Notes under the pieces: model-generated
Told to the model about the DNA's origin: nothing
Databases searched by the model: none
The model's input: only the letters and a program-made list of their open reading frames with translations
Made by a program: the position numbers and the translations under genes
Shown: positions 1-10,000 of the stretch, piece after piece
How the letters are laid out: each line of letters starts with the position of its first letter
Numbering within the stretch: the stretch's first letter is position 1
Source of the DNA: Streptococcus hyointestinalis
GTDB lineage: Bacteria > Bacillota > Bacilli > Lactobacillales > Streptococcaceae
Direction of reading: 5' to 3'
NCBI RefSeq assembly: GCF_900459405.1
Contig: NZ_UHFN01000007.1
Coordinates: forward strand, 310,001-374,000
DNA length: 64,000 bases

Positions 1-3000
1 CTAGATAAAAATGAAGACAATAGGTCAGCGACAGCGAGTTATAAACTAGACAATCCAACGGATAATTACCTACGTGCAATTGCTCTGTTGTACAAGGGAG
101 ATCAACTGGTAGAAGAAAAAGAAATCACAGATGCAAACGGAAATATGGAATTTACAAATCTTGATTTCTATACAGATTACACCTTGAAAACAAAAGTCTT
201 CTACACTTTGGATAGCGTTGAGCATAATGCCATCCAAGAAAGTCTGCGTGAATTTGATTTGGTTTACAAGAAAATTGAAGTGAAAGATATTGATGCCGTA
301 ACGGTCTACCGTCGTAAAAATGGGGAATATACTTCTGCTTATATACTTGATGAGACGCCAACCAACCCTGATGATTTATTTGTAAAAGTTACTTCAGATC
401 GTTTTAAGGATATCTATCTTCCAATTTCATCAGTTAAGGAAACAACCAAGGACGGACAGCAAGTTTATGAATTAACTAGCACTTTCGATCAATTAGTTGA
501 AGATAACGGAACAAGTTTCAATCAACTGAAAGTCTTTTATATACCTAAAGTGACCAAGGAAAATGGAGTCTATACTGATTTTACTTCTCTATTGGATGCT
601 ATGAAGGCTAACCCGACAGGAACCTTTAAACTTGGTGCTAATCTCTATGCTGATGAAGTTCAGGTAGGAGATGTGAAAGCTTATATAACCGATACCTTCC
701 AAGGAACCTTGCTTGGTGAATCAAATGGAAATAAATATGCTATCCATAACTTGAAAGCACCACTCTTTGCGAAGATTGAACATGCAACAATTTCTGGAAT
801 TGATCTTAAAAATGTTCAAATTAGTTCTGCCTTACATCGTGATTTAGGAAGTTTGGCAAATGAAACAGCCTATTCAACTATTTCTGACGTAGCTGTTCAA
901 GGAAATCTAAGAGCCCAACGGAATCTCGGAGGGATTGTCTACAAACTGGATTACCAATCACGTTTGTCAAATGCAAGTTTCCAAGGTAAGTTAGATTCTT
1001 ATGGAAGAGGTGAGTCATACGTAGGTGGTATTGTCGGTATGAACCCTGGTTCATATATCAGAGATGTGAAAGCAGATGTGAACATCTCTATTCTCGGTGA
1101 AAACAATCAGGCAGCAGGTGCAATTGCAGGTCGTGTGACAGGTTGGCAAAGTGGAAATGAAATCAACATTAAAAATGCCTATGCAACTGGTAGTGTTACC
1201 AACCTTGGTACAAGCCAAAAAGTGGGTGGTATGGTTGGAACCAATGATAGGGGTTGGAATTATGGTAGCTTTGACAATTTAGTTAGTCAAGTTCAAGTGA
1301 CAGGTGGTCAACCAGTTATTGGTCAAGTCTTTGACGCTGCGACCAAGTTGAGCAATGCTTTTTCAACTATCGCAGGTGAAAATAATACTCAGATAACTGC
1401 TCAACAAGCAGAAAGTAAATTGTCAAATATGGCAATCACTGCTAAACTGACTGACTCTGATTACAAAGAATTAAATGCATACTCAGTTGATTACAGCAAT
1501 GTAACTGATGCAAAAACGGACCATATTGTAGCATACTTAAATATGGAGAAAATCTTACCATTCTACAACAAGGAATTGCTTGTTTATTATGGAAATAAGA
1601 TTGCAACTTCTGATAAATTAAATCAAGTTAAACTTGTTGATGTCGTTCCAATGAAGGATAATGCAGTAGTTGCTGATTTGATAGCAGATAAGGCGAGTAT
1701 CAACAAAATCATGTTGTATTTTGAAGATGGAACGGTTGAATACAAATCAGTTACTTATGCTGAAGATTTCAAGAATAATCATATCATCGAATATGATATT
1801 GCAGATATGCATATTCCGTATACTCCTGAAAGTTTTGTTAATCAAAATGAAGCTATGGTAAACCGGCTTGTTACACTATTGTCTCCGATTGAATATGAAT
1901 CAGAAGCGCTGTTGAAACAACTAAATCCACCTGCTCAGGCAGCGAATCAAACGACAAATGACATCAACGATATGTACTTCAAGTCAAGTTTCAATCGCAT
2001 TAAAGACAATCTTTCTGGCTATCTCCGTAAGGTGTTAACGGCTACAATGAATGGTCAAGGCCAGAGTGTTGAAACCTACTTCGAGAATAAGATTGCAAAT
2101 AATAAAGAAGCATTCTTGCTAGGCTTGTCTTACCTAGATAGATGGTATGATATCAATTATGATACATTGAATACAAAAGAGTTAACCTTGTTCAATATGG
2201 ATTTCTTTGGCAATCATTCCGCTTCAACATTGGATGCCATTATTTCAATTGGTCAAGCAGGTTATGAAGCTTTAAGACCCAAAAATAATGTAGAACTCTA
2301 TTCTTCCTATTTAGCTGAAATGACTGGAAAATCAACTGTATTTGACTTGGTTGAATCCTATCGTAAGGTGTTTTCTCCAAATAAAACGGATAATCAATGG
2401 TTCAAGGACAATACAAAAGCATACATTGTCGAGATGAAATCTCAAGTTCCAGAAGCATTGGAAAAACAAAATACAGCTACGAAACATAGTAAGTATGCTG
2501 TCGAGGTATATGACAAGATTACAAATCCGACTTGGAGATACCGTCAGATGCTCTTGCCTCTGTTAACCATGGAAAACGAAGATATTTATATTATTTCCAA
2601 TATGAATACGGTAGCCTTCGGTGCTTTTAGTCGATACAGAGATCTGGTAAATCATCCAGAAAAACGGGAAGAAGTCTATGCGATCATTAATCAAGCAGCC
2701 ATTTGGCAACGTGATCATACTGACTTCTGGTACAAGACATTAAATAACGAAAATAAAGACAAGATGTTTGGTGCCTACATGAACACAGATGGTTTTGGCT
2801 TGTTTGATGAAAATGGAACAAGGGTTTGGCATAATTTGTCAAGTAGTAATGCAGCAATTCAAGACTTCTTTGGTCCGATTGCAAAATGGTATGGAAGTAA
2901 TGGAACGGCTGCCTATGCAAATGGGTCAGAAACCCACTTTGTAGCTTATTTGATGTTGGATAAGGTTGGAAGTTCTACCTATACGCATGAAATGGTTCAT

Positions 3001-3999
3001 AACCTGGATTCCAATACATTCTTCTATGGATTTGGTAGGCGAACTGGACAAGGACCAGAGCTCTACGCGCGTGGTCTCTTGCAAAACGTAAGTAATACTG
3101 AGGATAATATCATTGCTCTCAATACCTTGTATACTGAGTTGGATAAGAAAGATTCCCTCATTCGTGTTCATCCGTACAATCCAGTCGAGCGCTTTAACAG
3201 TCAAGAAGATTTGAATACCTATGCACATCACATGTTTGATGCCATCTACATGCTAGATTACTTAGAAGGTAGTGTTGTTTTACAACAAGATGCCGCGGTC
3301 AAGAAAGCATGGTTTAGAAAGATTGAAAACTATTATGATGGTGTTCATGCTGGGAACCAAATTCGCCCATTGACTGATGAGGAAGTGGCTAATTTGGTAA
3401 CTTTTGATGATTTAATTGATCAAAGTATCATGAACCGTAGACAGTATTCTGACAATGAGAAATTGGCTAGAAATGGCTACTATAATACATTCTTATTGTC
3501 ACCAATCTATTCTGCTTTGGATAATCCGACTGGAGCACCTGGAGATTTGATGTTTAGACGTATGGCTTATGAGCTCTTAGCTGCTAAAGGCTACGATGAA
3601 GGATTTGTTCCATACGTAAGCAATCAATTGAAATCAGTATCACCAAATGGAATTGTTAATGATACAATTGTTTTACAACATGTCTTTAATAACAAATATG
3701 CAACTTGGTCTGAATTCAAGAAGGATATGTATAAGGATCGGATTGATCAATTGACAAAATTGAAGCCGATTACGATTGTGTATGAACTTGATAAACCAAA
3801 TTCAACGAATACAGTGACCATCAATTCTTATCAAGATTTAGAAAATCTGATGAAAGCAGCAGTGGAAGAGGATATGAAACGCTTGGATCGAGCGACTTCA
3901 AATGTGAATACAAGTTGGGTTCATAGCTTGAAGAGAAAGGTCTATAGTGAACTCTTGCGTTCAACTGATGAATTCAGAAATTCAATTTTTAATCCGTAA
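1..3999 (+). CDS. M26-type zinc metalloprotease (ZmpB/IgA1 protease-like), 5' end outside window
   Basis: The reading frame is open from base 1, so only the C-terminal 1332 residues are seen. A GLUG-like repeat stretch (Gly-Gly-Ile-Val-Gly pattern, about residues 310-420) precedes a large C-terminal peptidase domain. The zinc site is HEMVH at 2986-3000, with the third ligand Glu at 3058-3060 in a GPELYARG context, 20 positions after the second His; this is the M26 layout. M26 enzymes are secreted, wall-linked proteases that cut host proteins such as IgA1 and usually carry signal and anchor at the N-terminus, consistent with no anchor here. The protein ends normally at 3999 and ISL3 debris begins 63 bases later. 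The family is secure; the substrate cannot be told. Confidence 0.88.
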   Translation, partial: LDKNEDNRSATASYKLDNPTDNYLRAIALLYKGDQLVEEKEITDANGNMEFTNLDFYTDYTLKTKVFYTLDSVEHNAIQESLREFDLVYKKIEVKDIDAVTVYRRKNGEYTSAYILDETPTNPDDLFVKVTSDRFKDIYLPISSVKETTKDGQQVYELTSTFDQLVEDNGTSFNQLKVFYIPKVTKENGVYTDFTSLLDAMKANPTGTFKLGANLYADEVQVGDVKAYITDTFQGTLLGESNGNKYAIHNLKAPLFAKIEHATISGIDLKNVQISSALHRDLGSLANETAYSTISDVAVQGNLRAQRNLGGIVYKLDYQSRLSNASFQGKLDSYGRGESYVGGIVGMNPGSYIRDVKADVNISILGENNQAAGAIAGRVTGWQSGNEINIKNAYATGSVTNLGTSQKVGGMVGTNDRGWNYGSFDNLVSQVQVTGGQPVIGQVFDAATKLSNAFSTIAGENNTQITAQQAESKLSNMAITAKLTDSDYKELNAYSVDYSNVTDAKTDHIVAYLNMEKILPFYNKELLVYYGNKIATSDKLNQVKLVDVVPMKDNAVVADLIADKASINKIMLYFEDGTVEYKSVTYAEDFKNNHIIEYDIADMHIPYTPESFVNQNEAMVNRLVTLLSPIEYESEALLKQLNPPAQAANQTTNDINDMYFKSSFNRIKDNLSGYLRKVLTATMNGQGQSVETYFENKIANNKEAFLLGLSYLDRWYDINYDTLNTKELTLFNMDFFGNHSASTLDAIISIGQAGYEALRPKNNVELYSSYLAEMTGKSTVFDLVESYRKVFSPNKTDNQWFKDNTKAYIVEMKSQVPEALEKQNTATKHSKYAVEVYDKITNPTWRYRQMLLPLLTMENEDIYIISNMNTVAFGAFSRYRDLVNHPEKREEVYAIINQAAIWQRDHTDFWYKTLNNENKDKMFGAYMNTDGFGLFDENGTRVWHNLSSSNAAIQDFFGPIAKWYGSNGTAAYANGSETHFVAYLMLDKVGSSTYTHEMVHNLDSNTFFYGFGRRTGQGPELYARGLLQNVSNTEDNIIALNTLYTELDKKDSLIRVHPYNPVERFNSQEDLNTYAHHMFDAIYMLDYLEGSVVLQQDAAVKKAWFRKIENYYDGVHAGNQIRPLTDEEVANLVTFDDLIDQSIMNRRQYSDNEKLARNGYYNTFLLSPIYSALDNPTGAPGDLMFRRMAYELLAAKGYDEGFVPYVSNQLKSVSPNGIVNDTIVLQHVFNNKYATWSEFKKDMYKDRIDQLTKLKPITIVYELDKPNSTNTVTINSYQDLENLMKAAVEEDMKRLDRATSNVNTSWVHSLKRKVYSELLRSTDEFRNSIFNP

Positions 4000-4062
4000 A
4001 ATATTAAAGGAGCCTGAACCTTAATGCCATTAAGTTAAGCATTTAAGCAGCTAAAGAAACTA

Positions 4063-4140
4063 GGCTCTTTGTCAACTGTAGTGGGTGATGAAAAGCTAAG
4101 TGCGAGAGAGAACGATTTTCGTTCTCTCTCTTTGTATGTT
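4063..4140. repeat. Extra tandem copy of the ISL3 left end
   Basis: The 78 bases from 4063 repeat almost exactly the first 78 bases of the ISL3 remnant at 4141. Both start GGCTCTTTGTCAACTGTAGT and contain a GAGAGAGAACG/CGTTCTCTCTC hairpin. The result is two IS ends head to tail. A diverged extra end sits at a similar spacing before the other ISL3 copy (12191 and 12270). Confidence 0.8.
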
Positions 4141-5335
4141 GGCTCTTTGTCAACTGTAGTGGGTTGATGAAAAGCTAAGTACGAGAGAGAACGATTTTCG
4201 TTCTCTCTCTTTGTATGTTCAGAGTGATGAGAATCTTGGTTCTAAAGTTCTTAAAGTTACGAAATCCAAACGCTTGTCGTTTGATGTCTTTAATAAGCTT
4301 GTTAGTGGCTTCCAGTTTGGCATTGGAATAAGGTTGCTTCAGAGCGTTGGTAATATAAGTTTCGTGCTTTAGAAAAGTCCGAAAAACTCTTGAAAAACTT
4401 GCGTTGACAGTACCCAAATTGTCGTGAATGAGTCCAAAGAAAGCCTTGACACGCTTCTCTTGAAAATGGAAAAGCAAAAGCTGATAAAGTTCGTAATAAT
4501 AGCGGAGTTCGGGCGAAAAAGCCAAGGTTTTCTGGACAATTTCTCTAGGCGTCAGGGTCTGTCGAAAGGTTCTGGAGTAGAAAGCCTTGTCGGAGAGTTT
4601 TCTGCTATCTTTTTGCAGGATTCTCCAGTGATTTTTCATGGCTCTGTAAGGTAGAGATGTCTTATCAAATGCCTTCATGATGGCAATGCGAGTGGTCATC
4701 ATGGCTCGACTAAGGTGCTGCGCAATGTGGAAACGGTCAAGAACAATCTCAGCGTCTCAAAATCTTGCGCAATGAAAGCCAACTTTCCCTTGTTTCTTGC
4801 GAATTCATCCCATGATAAAATCTCCGGTAAAGTCTTAAAATTCTCTTTCAAAGTGAAAGCATTTAGCTGTCTTTGAACGGTAGAAACAGAGACGTGGAGG
4901 CGCTTTGCGATGTCCATGTTGGTCTGTTTCTCGATGAGAAGCTGCGTGATTTTCGCCCAGACAGGCTGTGAGATTTGGCAATGTTTCTTGACCAGACTAG
5001 TTTTGGCGACAGAAACCCTGCGACACACTTTACATTGAAAGCGTCGCTTCCTGAGCTTTAGGACAGTTGCCATACCTTGGACGTCTAAGATTGGGATGGT
5101 GGAAGGTCTTTGAAAATCGTATTTGATCATCTTCCCTTGACAATGAGGACAGGCTGGAGCGGGATAATCCAGCTCGGCTCTTATCTCGATGCGAGTCTGA
5201 TGTTTGAGAACAATTGATATTTTGATGTTTAAGTCTTTGATTCCAATGAGTTTTGTGCTATTCTTAATATGTTCCATAAGTACCTCCTAATGATGGTTTA
5301 GTCGCTTTTCATTATAAGTCTTATGGGACTTTTTT
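4141..5335 (-). mobile_element. ISL3-family IS remnant, right end replaced by IS110
   Basis: The sequence is nearly identical to the complete ISL3 element at 12270-13681, but it has a 154-base internal deletion and stops at 5335 inside the T run after TTATGGGAC, where the IS110 copy begins. About 65 bases of the ISL3 right end, including its inverted repeat, are missing. Confidence 0.85.
4175..5277 (-). pseudogene. ISL3-family transposase, internally deleted and frameshifted
   Basis: Two fragments, an N-terminal one (5277-4699, zinc-binding CPHC...CKVC and HTH region) and a C-terminal one (4702-4175), together match the 418-residue transposase at 12303-13559. Compared with that copy, bases equivalent to 12882-13035 are missing. 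The loss of 154 bases removes about 51 residues of the catalytic domain, including the DMSGAY and LDRFHIVQH segments, and shifts the frame. It cannot make an active transposase. Confidence 0.9.
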
Positions 5336-5511
5336 CTACTATTTGTCAAGCCTTTCAAGGCATTTGATGAATACTATTTTGAGTTCAGTAGTCAAAATAA
5401 GGAAATTATTTTATTTTGGACTAAAGTTTAGTGTAAAAAAGTGTATACAAAAGCAACACCTTATGTTGAAATTTTTTGATAAGGTGTTACAATGATAGTG
5501 CATAAACAATT

Positions 5512-6714
5512 TTACTGATTTTGGGTTAAAGTGTAATCATAAAGTTTGTTATGCGTAATGAGGTAATACATTGTCCGAATGAGACGGTGTATGGAGGCAA
5601 TCGTGTGTGGCTTGGTTGAAGTCGTTTGCGATTGCCTTTTTCGTTTCTCATAAAAGTCTGCGATATGGCAAGGATTAGTGTGACTAGCTGAGGCGATATT
5701 GTGAATGCACTTGAACAGAATCTTTCTAGCGTAGGGATTGCCACGCTTGGTAATGTGTTCCTTAGCGATGAAGTTTCCAGATTCATAGTGTCTCAGGTCA
5801 ATACCGATAAAGGCATTGATTTGATTGGCAGACTGAAAACGGCGAATATTTCCCAGTTCACCAATAATACTTGTTGCAGTAGTCTCAGCGATACCAGGAA
5901 TAGAAAGCAGAATGTCATACTCTGGTAAAGGTTGGGCTAGTTCCACCATTTCGTCTAAGACTGCTTGTCTCTGTTCAGAAAGTCTAAGCAATTCTTTTGC
6001 ATAGTAACGAACCTCTTCCATGATTGGAGATTTTTTCTTGACGGCACAATAAGATTGATTAGCTAGTGCTGTCAGCTTCTCTGCTAAGTAAGCCACACGC
6101 TTGTCAGAAATCCGTTTTGAAGTGGACAGACGGATGCTCTTTGAGAGTTCATCTTTGCTTAACTCAAGCACGAAGTCCTTACAAGGAAAAGCTATAACTA
6201 AGTTCCAGTATTGTTCCCCAGTTGGTGTTGATAAGATAGTTTCCAATTCAGGGAAAGTGACTTGTAAGACCTTGTGTAGGCGATTTTTAGCCCGAACGAT
6301 GTCCTCGGTCAGATTCTGATAGAAACGGCTGAGATCACGCAAGTTTTGGTAGACTTCTTCTTGGACATAAGTGGGTTTACGATTCAGCACAAATTGAGAT
6401 TGAGCCAGTTTTTCGGCGTCAATTTGATCTGTTTTCCTCACACGCAAGCTATCCAGTTGCTTCTTAGCTTCTAAGGGATTAAGCCTTGTATAAGCGTAGC
6501 CATGTTCATCCAGAAAAGCTTGAAGACGACGAGAATAGACACCTGTTGCTTCAAAGATGATTTCTGGCTTATGGACGGTTCTCAAATCGCCAAGTAGCCG
6601 AGTAAAGCCTAAGGCGTCATTGGACATGGTATAGCCGTGAACTTTCTCACCATTGACTAGAATGGCCACTTCTGAACTTGCCTTACTCACGTCAATTCCC
6701 AATACTACTCGCAT
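5512..6714 (-). CDS. IS110-family transposase (bridge-RNA-type recombinase), copy A
   Basis: 400 residues, starting MRVVLGIDVSK at 6714 behind an AGAGGT site; a longer upstream reading frame exists but has no site and is poorly compatible with the family. The N-terminal RuvC-like DEDD domain shows Asp8 in GIDVSK, Glu55 in FEATG and Asp96/Asp99 in KTDQIDA. The C-terminal Transposase_20 region holds SIPGIAETTATSI and YESGN. The protein is nearly identical to copy B. IS110 enzymes recombine a circular donor into a target chosen by an element-encoded RNA. The gene is intact, but the element has lost its left end. Confidence 0.92.
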   Translation of the reverse strand: MRVVLGIDVSKASSEVAILVNGEKVHGYTMSNDALGFTRLLGDLRTVHKPEIIFEATGVYSRRLQAFLDEHGYAYTRLNPLEAKKQLDSLRVRKTDQIDAEKLAQSQFVLNRKPTYVQEEVYQNLRDLSRFYQNLTEDIVRAKNRLHKVLQVTFPELETILSTPTGEQYWNLVIAFPCKDFVLELSKDELSKSIRLSTSKRISDKRVAYLAEKLTALANQSYCAVKKKSPIMEEVRYYAKELLRLSEQRQAVLDEMVELAQPLPEYDILLSIPGIAETTATSIIGELGNIRRFQSANQINAFIGIDLRHYESGNFIAKEHITKRGNPYARKILFKCIHNIASASHTNPCHIADFYEKRKRQSQTTSTKPHTIASIHRLIRTMYYLITHNKLYDYTLTQNQ

Positions 6715-6891
6715 GATATTACCTCTTTGTCTTGAAATTCCTTGTTTTAGTGATGTCATTTTCAATACTTGACGTCTGGCGTCCCACATACTTTGATAAC
6801 ATTCTTCCTAAAACAGATGTCTTGCCAGTTTTTCTTGCGACGTCTAGCGTCAAAAAGTCCCACGACTTAACAAGACACCTCTACTTTAACA
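6715..6891 (-). ncRNA. Candidate bridge RNA region of IS110 copy A
   Basis: This is noncoding DNA between the element's left side and the transposase start, where IS110-group elements encode their bridge RNA. Two hairpin motifs of form GACGCYAGACGTC recur. The first loop differs from copy B in two short blocks. One, AAAAAGTCCCA on the plus strand at 6852-6862, is the exact complement of TGGGACTTTTT at 5324-5334, the DNA flanking this copy's right end. The other, 6829-6834, reads GAAAAA on the element strand and matches the expected other half-site in intact ISL3. The assignment is an inference from sequence matches. Confidence 0.55.
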
Positions 6892-7034
6892 TATTTAGTC
6901 GATTGAAATTATTTGAAAAGTTCTATCTTATAGTATAGAATAGAAGTAGGAAAGGATGTTCTTGACGAGGGTATGCCCACGATTTAAGAAAAGGGTATTG
7001 GTTAGTTAAAAGACATAGAAATAGGAGAAGAGCT

Positions 7035-10000
7035 ATGGAGAAAAGAGAACAGTTTTCAATTCGTAAGACACATTTGGGAGTGGGGAGTGTGTTGATAGGT
7101 ATATTTTTGATAACAGGATCGGTATACGCTGATGAGACAACGGTTTTATCAACCACAAACGTCGTAGAGCCTCCTGTTACTGTCGTTGAAAAGGACAATT
7201 CGTCTGTTGTTACACCAGAGAATGAACATGTGGCAACACCGCTACCAATCTCACCCTCAGTGAATTCATCTAGCGAAGGAAATTCAGAATCGATGATAGC
7301 TGAATTGGTTACAGAAGTTCCTGCTATTGAAGCCCCTCAGTCAGATGCCCCAGTAAGTTTAACAAGGGGCGAGGCGACTGATGCAGTGCCTGTTAATGGC
7401 AATGAACCAGCGCAAGCTCCGTTGAGCGATAGTCAAGAACTCGCTCCAGAGTTGGTAGATAACGGTGAGGAGCGTATGGCACGGCTCAGCGCAACGTCAG
7501 AAGCAAGAACGCTAACTACAGAAGAGAGCGCTCTGGCTAGCCAGATTACGACGACTTATCAAAGTCAGTTACTTGAGACGGTTCTTCCAAATTTGCAGAC
7601 GGTTCAAAACTTCAACCAGATTGGTTCTGATAAGACTTATGGATGGACCTCGACTAAGTTTAGAGAGGCTTTATCAGCGGAAACCCAAAAAGGAACTAAG
7701 CCAGCTGAACGTGTTCCAAATGCACAAGCTAAGATGATCCAAGAGTACAATGCCAATCTCACCAAAGAATTAACGGTGGATAGTTTGGTTGAGCAGAGTG
7801 CTAATCAAACGGTGCAAGATATTTTGTCGCAAGTTATCATCGACCAAAATGCCACAACGGTTTGGAATCAGGATAAGGCAAGTATCTTAAAAGGCTTGTA
7901 TCTGCTAGGGACACAGTATAATTTTGGGCGTACTGATGCAGTGAGCGCTGTAGATTATATCTTAACCAAATCCCAACCTAATTTATCGCCTTTAGAGAAA
8001 CTTCGTCTCATTGGATCTTATCAGATTGCAGATAAGTCGGCGTTTGCGACCTTACTCGGCAAGCATGAGGAACTTTATACCAAACAAATCGCTCCATTGA
8101 CCGGTTTAGCAACGCCTTTGGAATTTGTAACAAAACTAGCAGAAGTCAATCAACTGATACCAGATGAGTACGTTACCAGAGCTTCTGAAGCGGTTATACA
8201 GACATCAGATAAGGTTAAAGAAAAAACGATTAGTGGTCAATACATTGCGCAAAAATTCAGTGATTTTAAGATATTATTGCCACTTATTTCGCAAGGTAAA
8301 GGTGCTGTTGTCGGGGTGACAACCGATACAGTGACTTTAGGGATTAATACCCCGTATCAGAATGTCACACACACGGCTGGTACGGCACAAACGAACATAG
8401 CTACCATGGTTCATAATTTGAACCAAATGGAAAACTTTAATGACTTTGTCAGAGATGCTAGCGCTGTTGCAAGCACCTCAACCTCTGTCAATCCATTGCT
8501 TGCTAGAGATTCTTTGGTCATGACAAAGGATAATAGGCGTATTTGGGCGACTAAGGAAGAAAATGATACGGTGAGACACCTTTTAGCGCCACTACGTTAT
8601 GATTCACCAACTTATAATGTTGCGTCCATGATGGACGGTGAAAAGCAGAGTGATAGTGTCTTTGTCGCCTACAATGTGCCTTTGCTAGATGGTACTTGGC
8701 GTGGTCCGTCGCTTTATAGTCATGAGATGACCCATGCAAATGATGAAAAAGCCCTGTTTGGTGGTGTTTATGGTCAGCATGGTCGCCGTAAAGGGCAGGG
8801 GGCGGAAGTCTATGCGCGTGGTTTGTTTGAAGCCAAGGATAATACCGTCCTTGCAAATGGTACCTTAACGCCATCCTTTAACCTCAACACGACCCTAGAT
8901 ATTCCAGAGGCTAAAGCAGGTGACATTAAGATGCAATTTAGCACACCAGCGGCGACAGTAACAGCTCTGGAGCAGGACGGTCGTCGTATCATGGATTTGG
9001 TTCAATGGATGGAAGCGAGGGAGGCTAAGGTTGCTTTAGAAACGTTATCAGCTTCCGATAAGTTGGTTTACTATACTCAGGTCACACAAACCGAGCCCCA
9101 CACACGACCTCAGAATGCGAGTGCAACTCCAATGGTTGATCAAAAACGTGTCGAGGCAGGTTCGACAAATGACTTGTTTGTTGTGCCAACAACTGCACCA
9201 GAGACCATCGATGACTTAGTGAAAGGGAATTATGTATCACCTGGTTTTATGGTCAATGGGTTGAATCGTACAGGTGAGATTTACCACAATCAGTACGATT
9301 TGTTGCCCTTGTTGAGTTCATTTTATGGCGCAGATTATGCTGATGCAGGTAAAAATACGGTTGGTGATTTGACCTTTAGGCGCAATGCTCATGAGTTACT
9401 AGCTTATCAAGGCTATGCTGCTATGATTGCTTACCTTTCAGATCACTATTCTAGTGATCAAGCAGTGTATGATGCCTTGAAAACTCAATTTGCAGATCGT
9501 GAAACCGTGTTAGATGGCAAACTATTAGCTACGCCAGAGGACACAAAGATTGCCCGTTACAAGGAATTATTAGCGCAACCATTGAAAAATGGTTTTGAGC
9601 AACAGGAAAATCTCTTTACCGAGGAAAAACTCAAAGCTGCGATTCAGGCTGATGTGGCTATTTTAAAAAATACTGCTATTCCTGAAGCAACACGTCTTCA
9701 ACTTGCTAACAATGTTCGTAAATTGAAGGAGACGTTTTATAGTTCTGTGATTGCACAGATTGATAACACACCAGCAGCGCGGACAGATACTGAACTTAGT
9801 CCTATTACACGTATTACAAAAGCAGAGCGACAAAAAGCCGAAGAAGCAGCTCGCCTGGAAGCGGAGCGGCAGAAAGCTGAGGAAGCAGCTCGTCAAGAAG
9901 CAGAGCGACAAAAAGCTGAGGAAGCAGCTCGCCAAGAAGCAGAACGCCAGAAAGCTGAGGAAGCAGCTCGTCAAGAAGCAGAGCGTCAGAAAGCTGAGGA

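Larger units (their letters stand above)
5336..6893 (-). mobile_element. IS110-family insertion sequence, copy A
   Basis: It shares about 1.56 kb with copy B (17456-19079), including the 170-base tail after the transposase stop and about 175 bases before its start. The tail ends in CTACTATTTG/CAAATAGTAG directly against the ISL3 T run at 5335. On the other side, similarity to copy B ends near 6893, about 60 bases short of copy B's left terminus, and the DNA beyond is the leader of the protease gene rather than ISL3. The left end therefore seems to have been deleted together with the rest of ISL3. Confidence 0.8.

Noticed and set aside
4424..4654. Plus-strand open frame within the ISL3 remnant, also at 12276 and 12687
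   Set aside because: Antisense shadow of the transposase gene.
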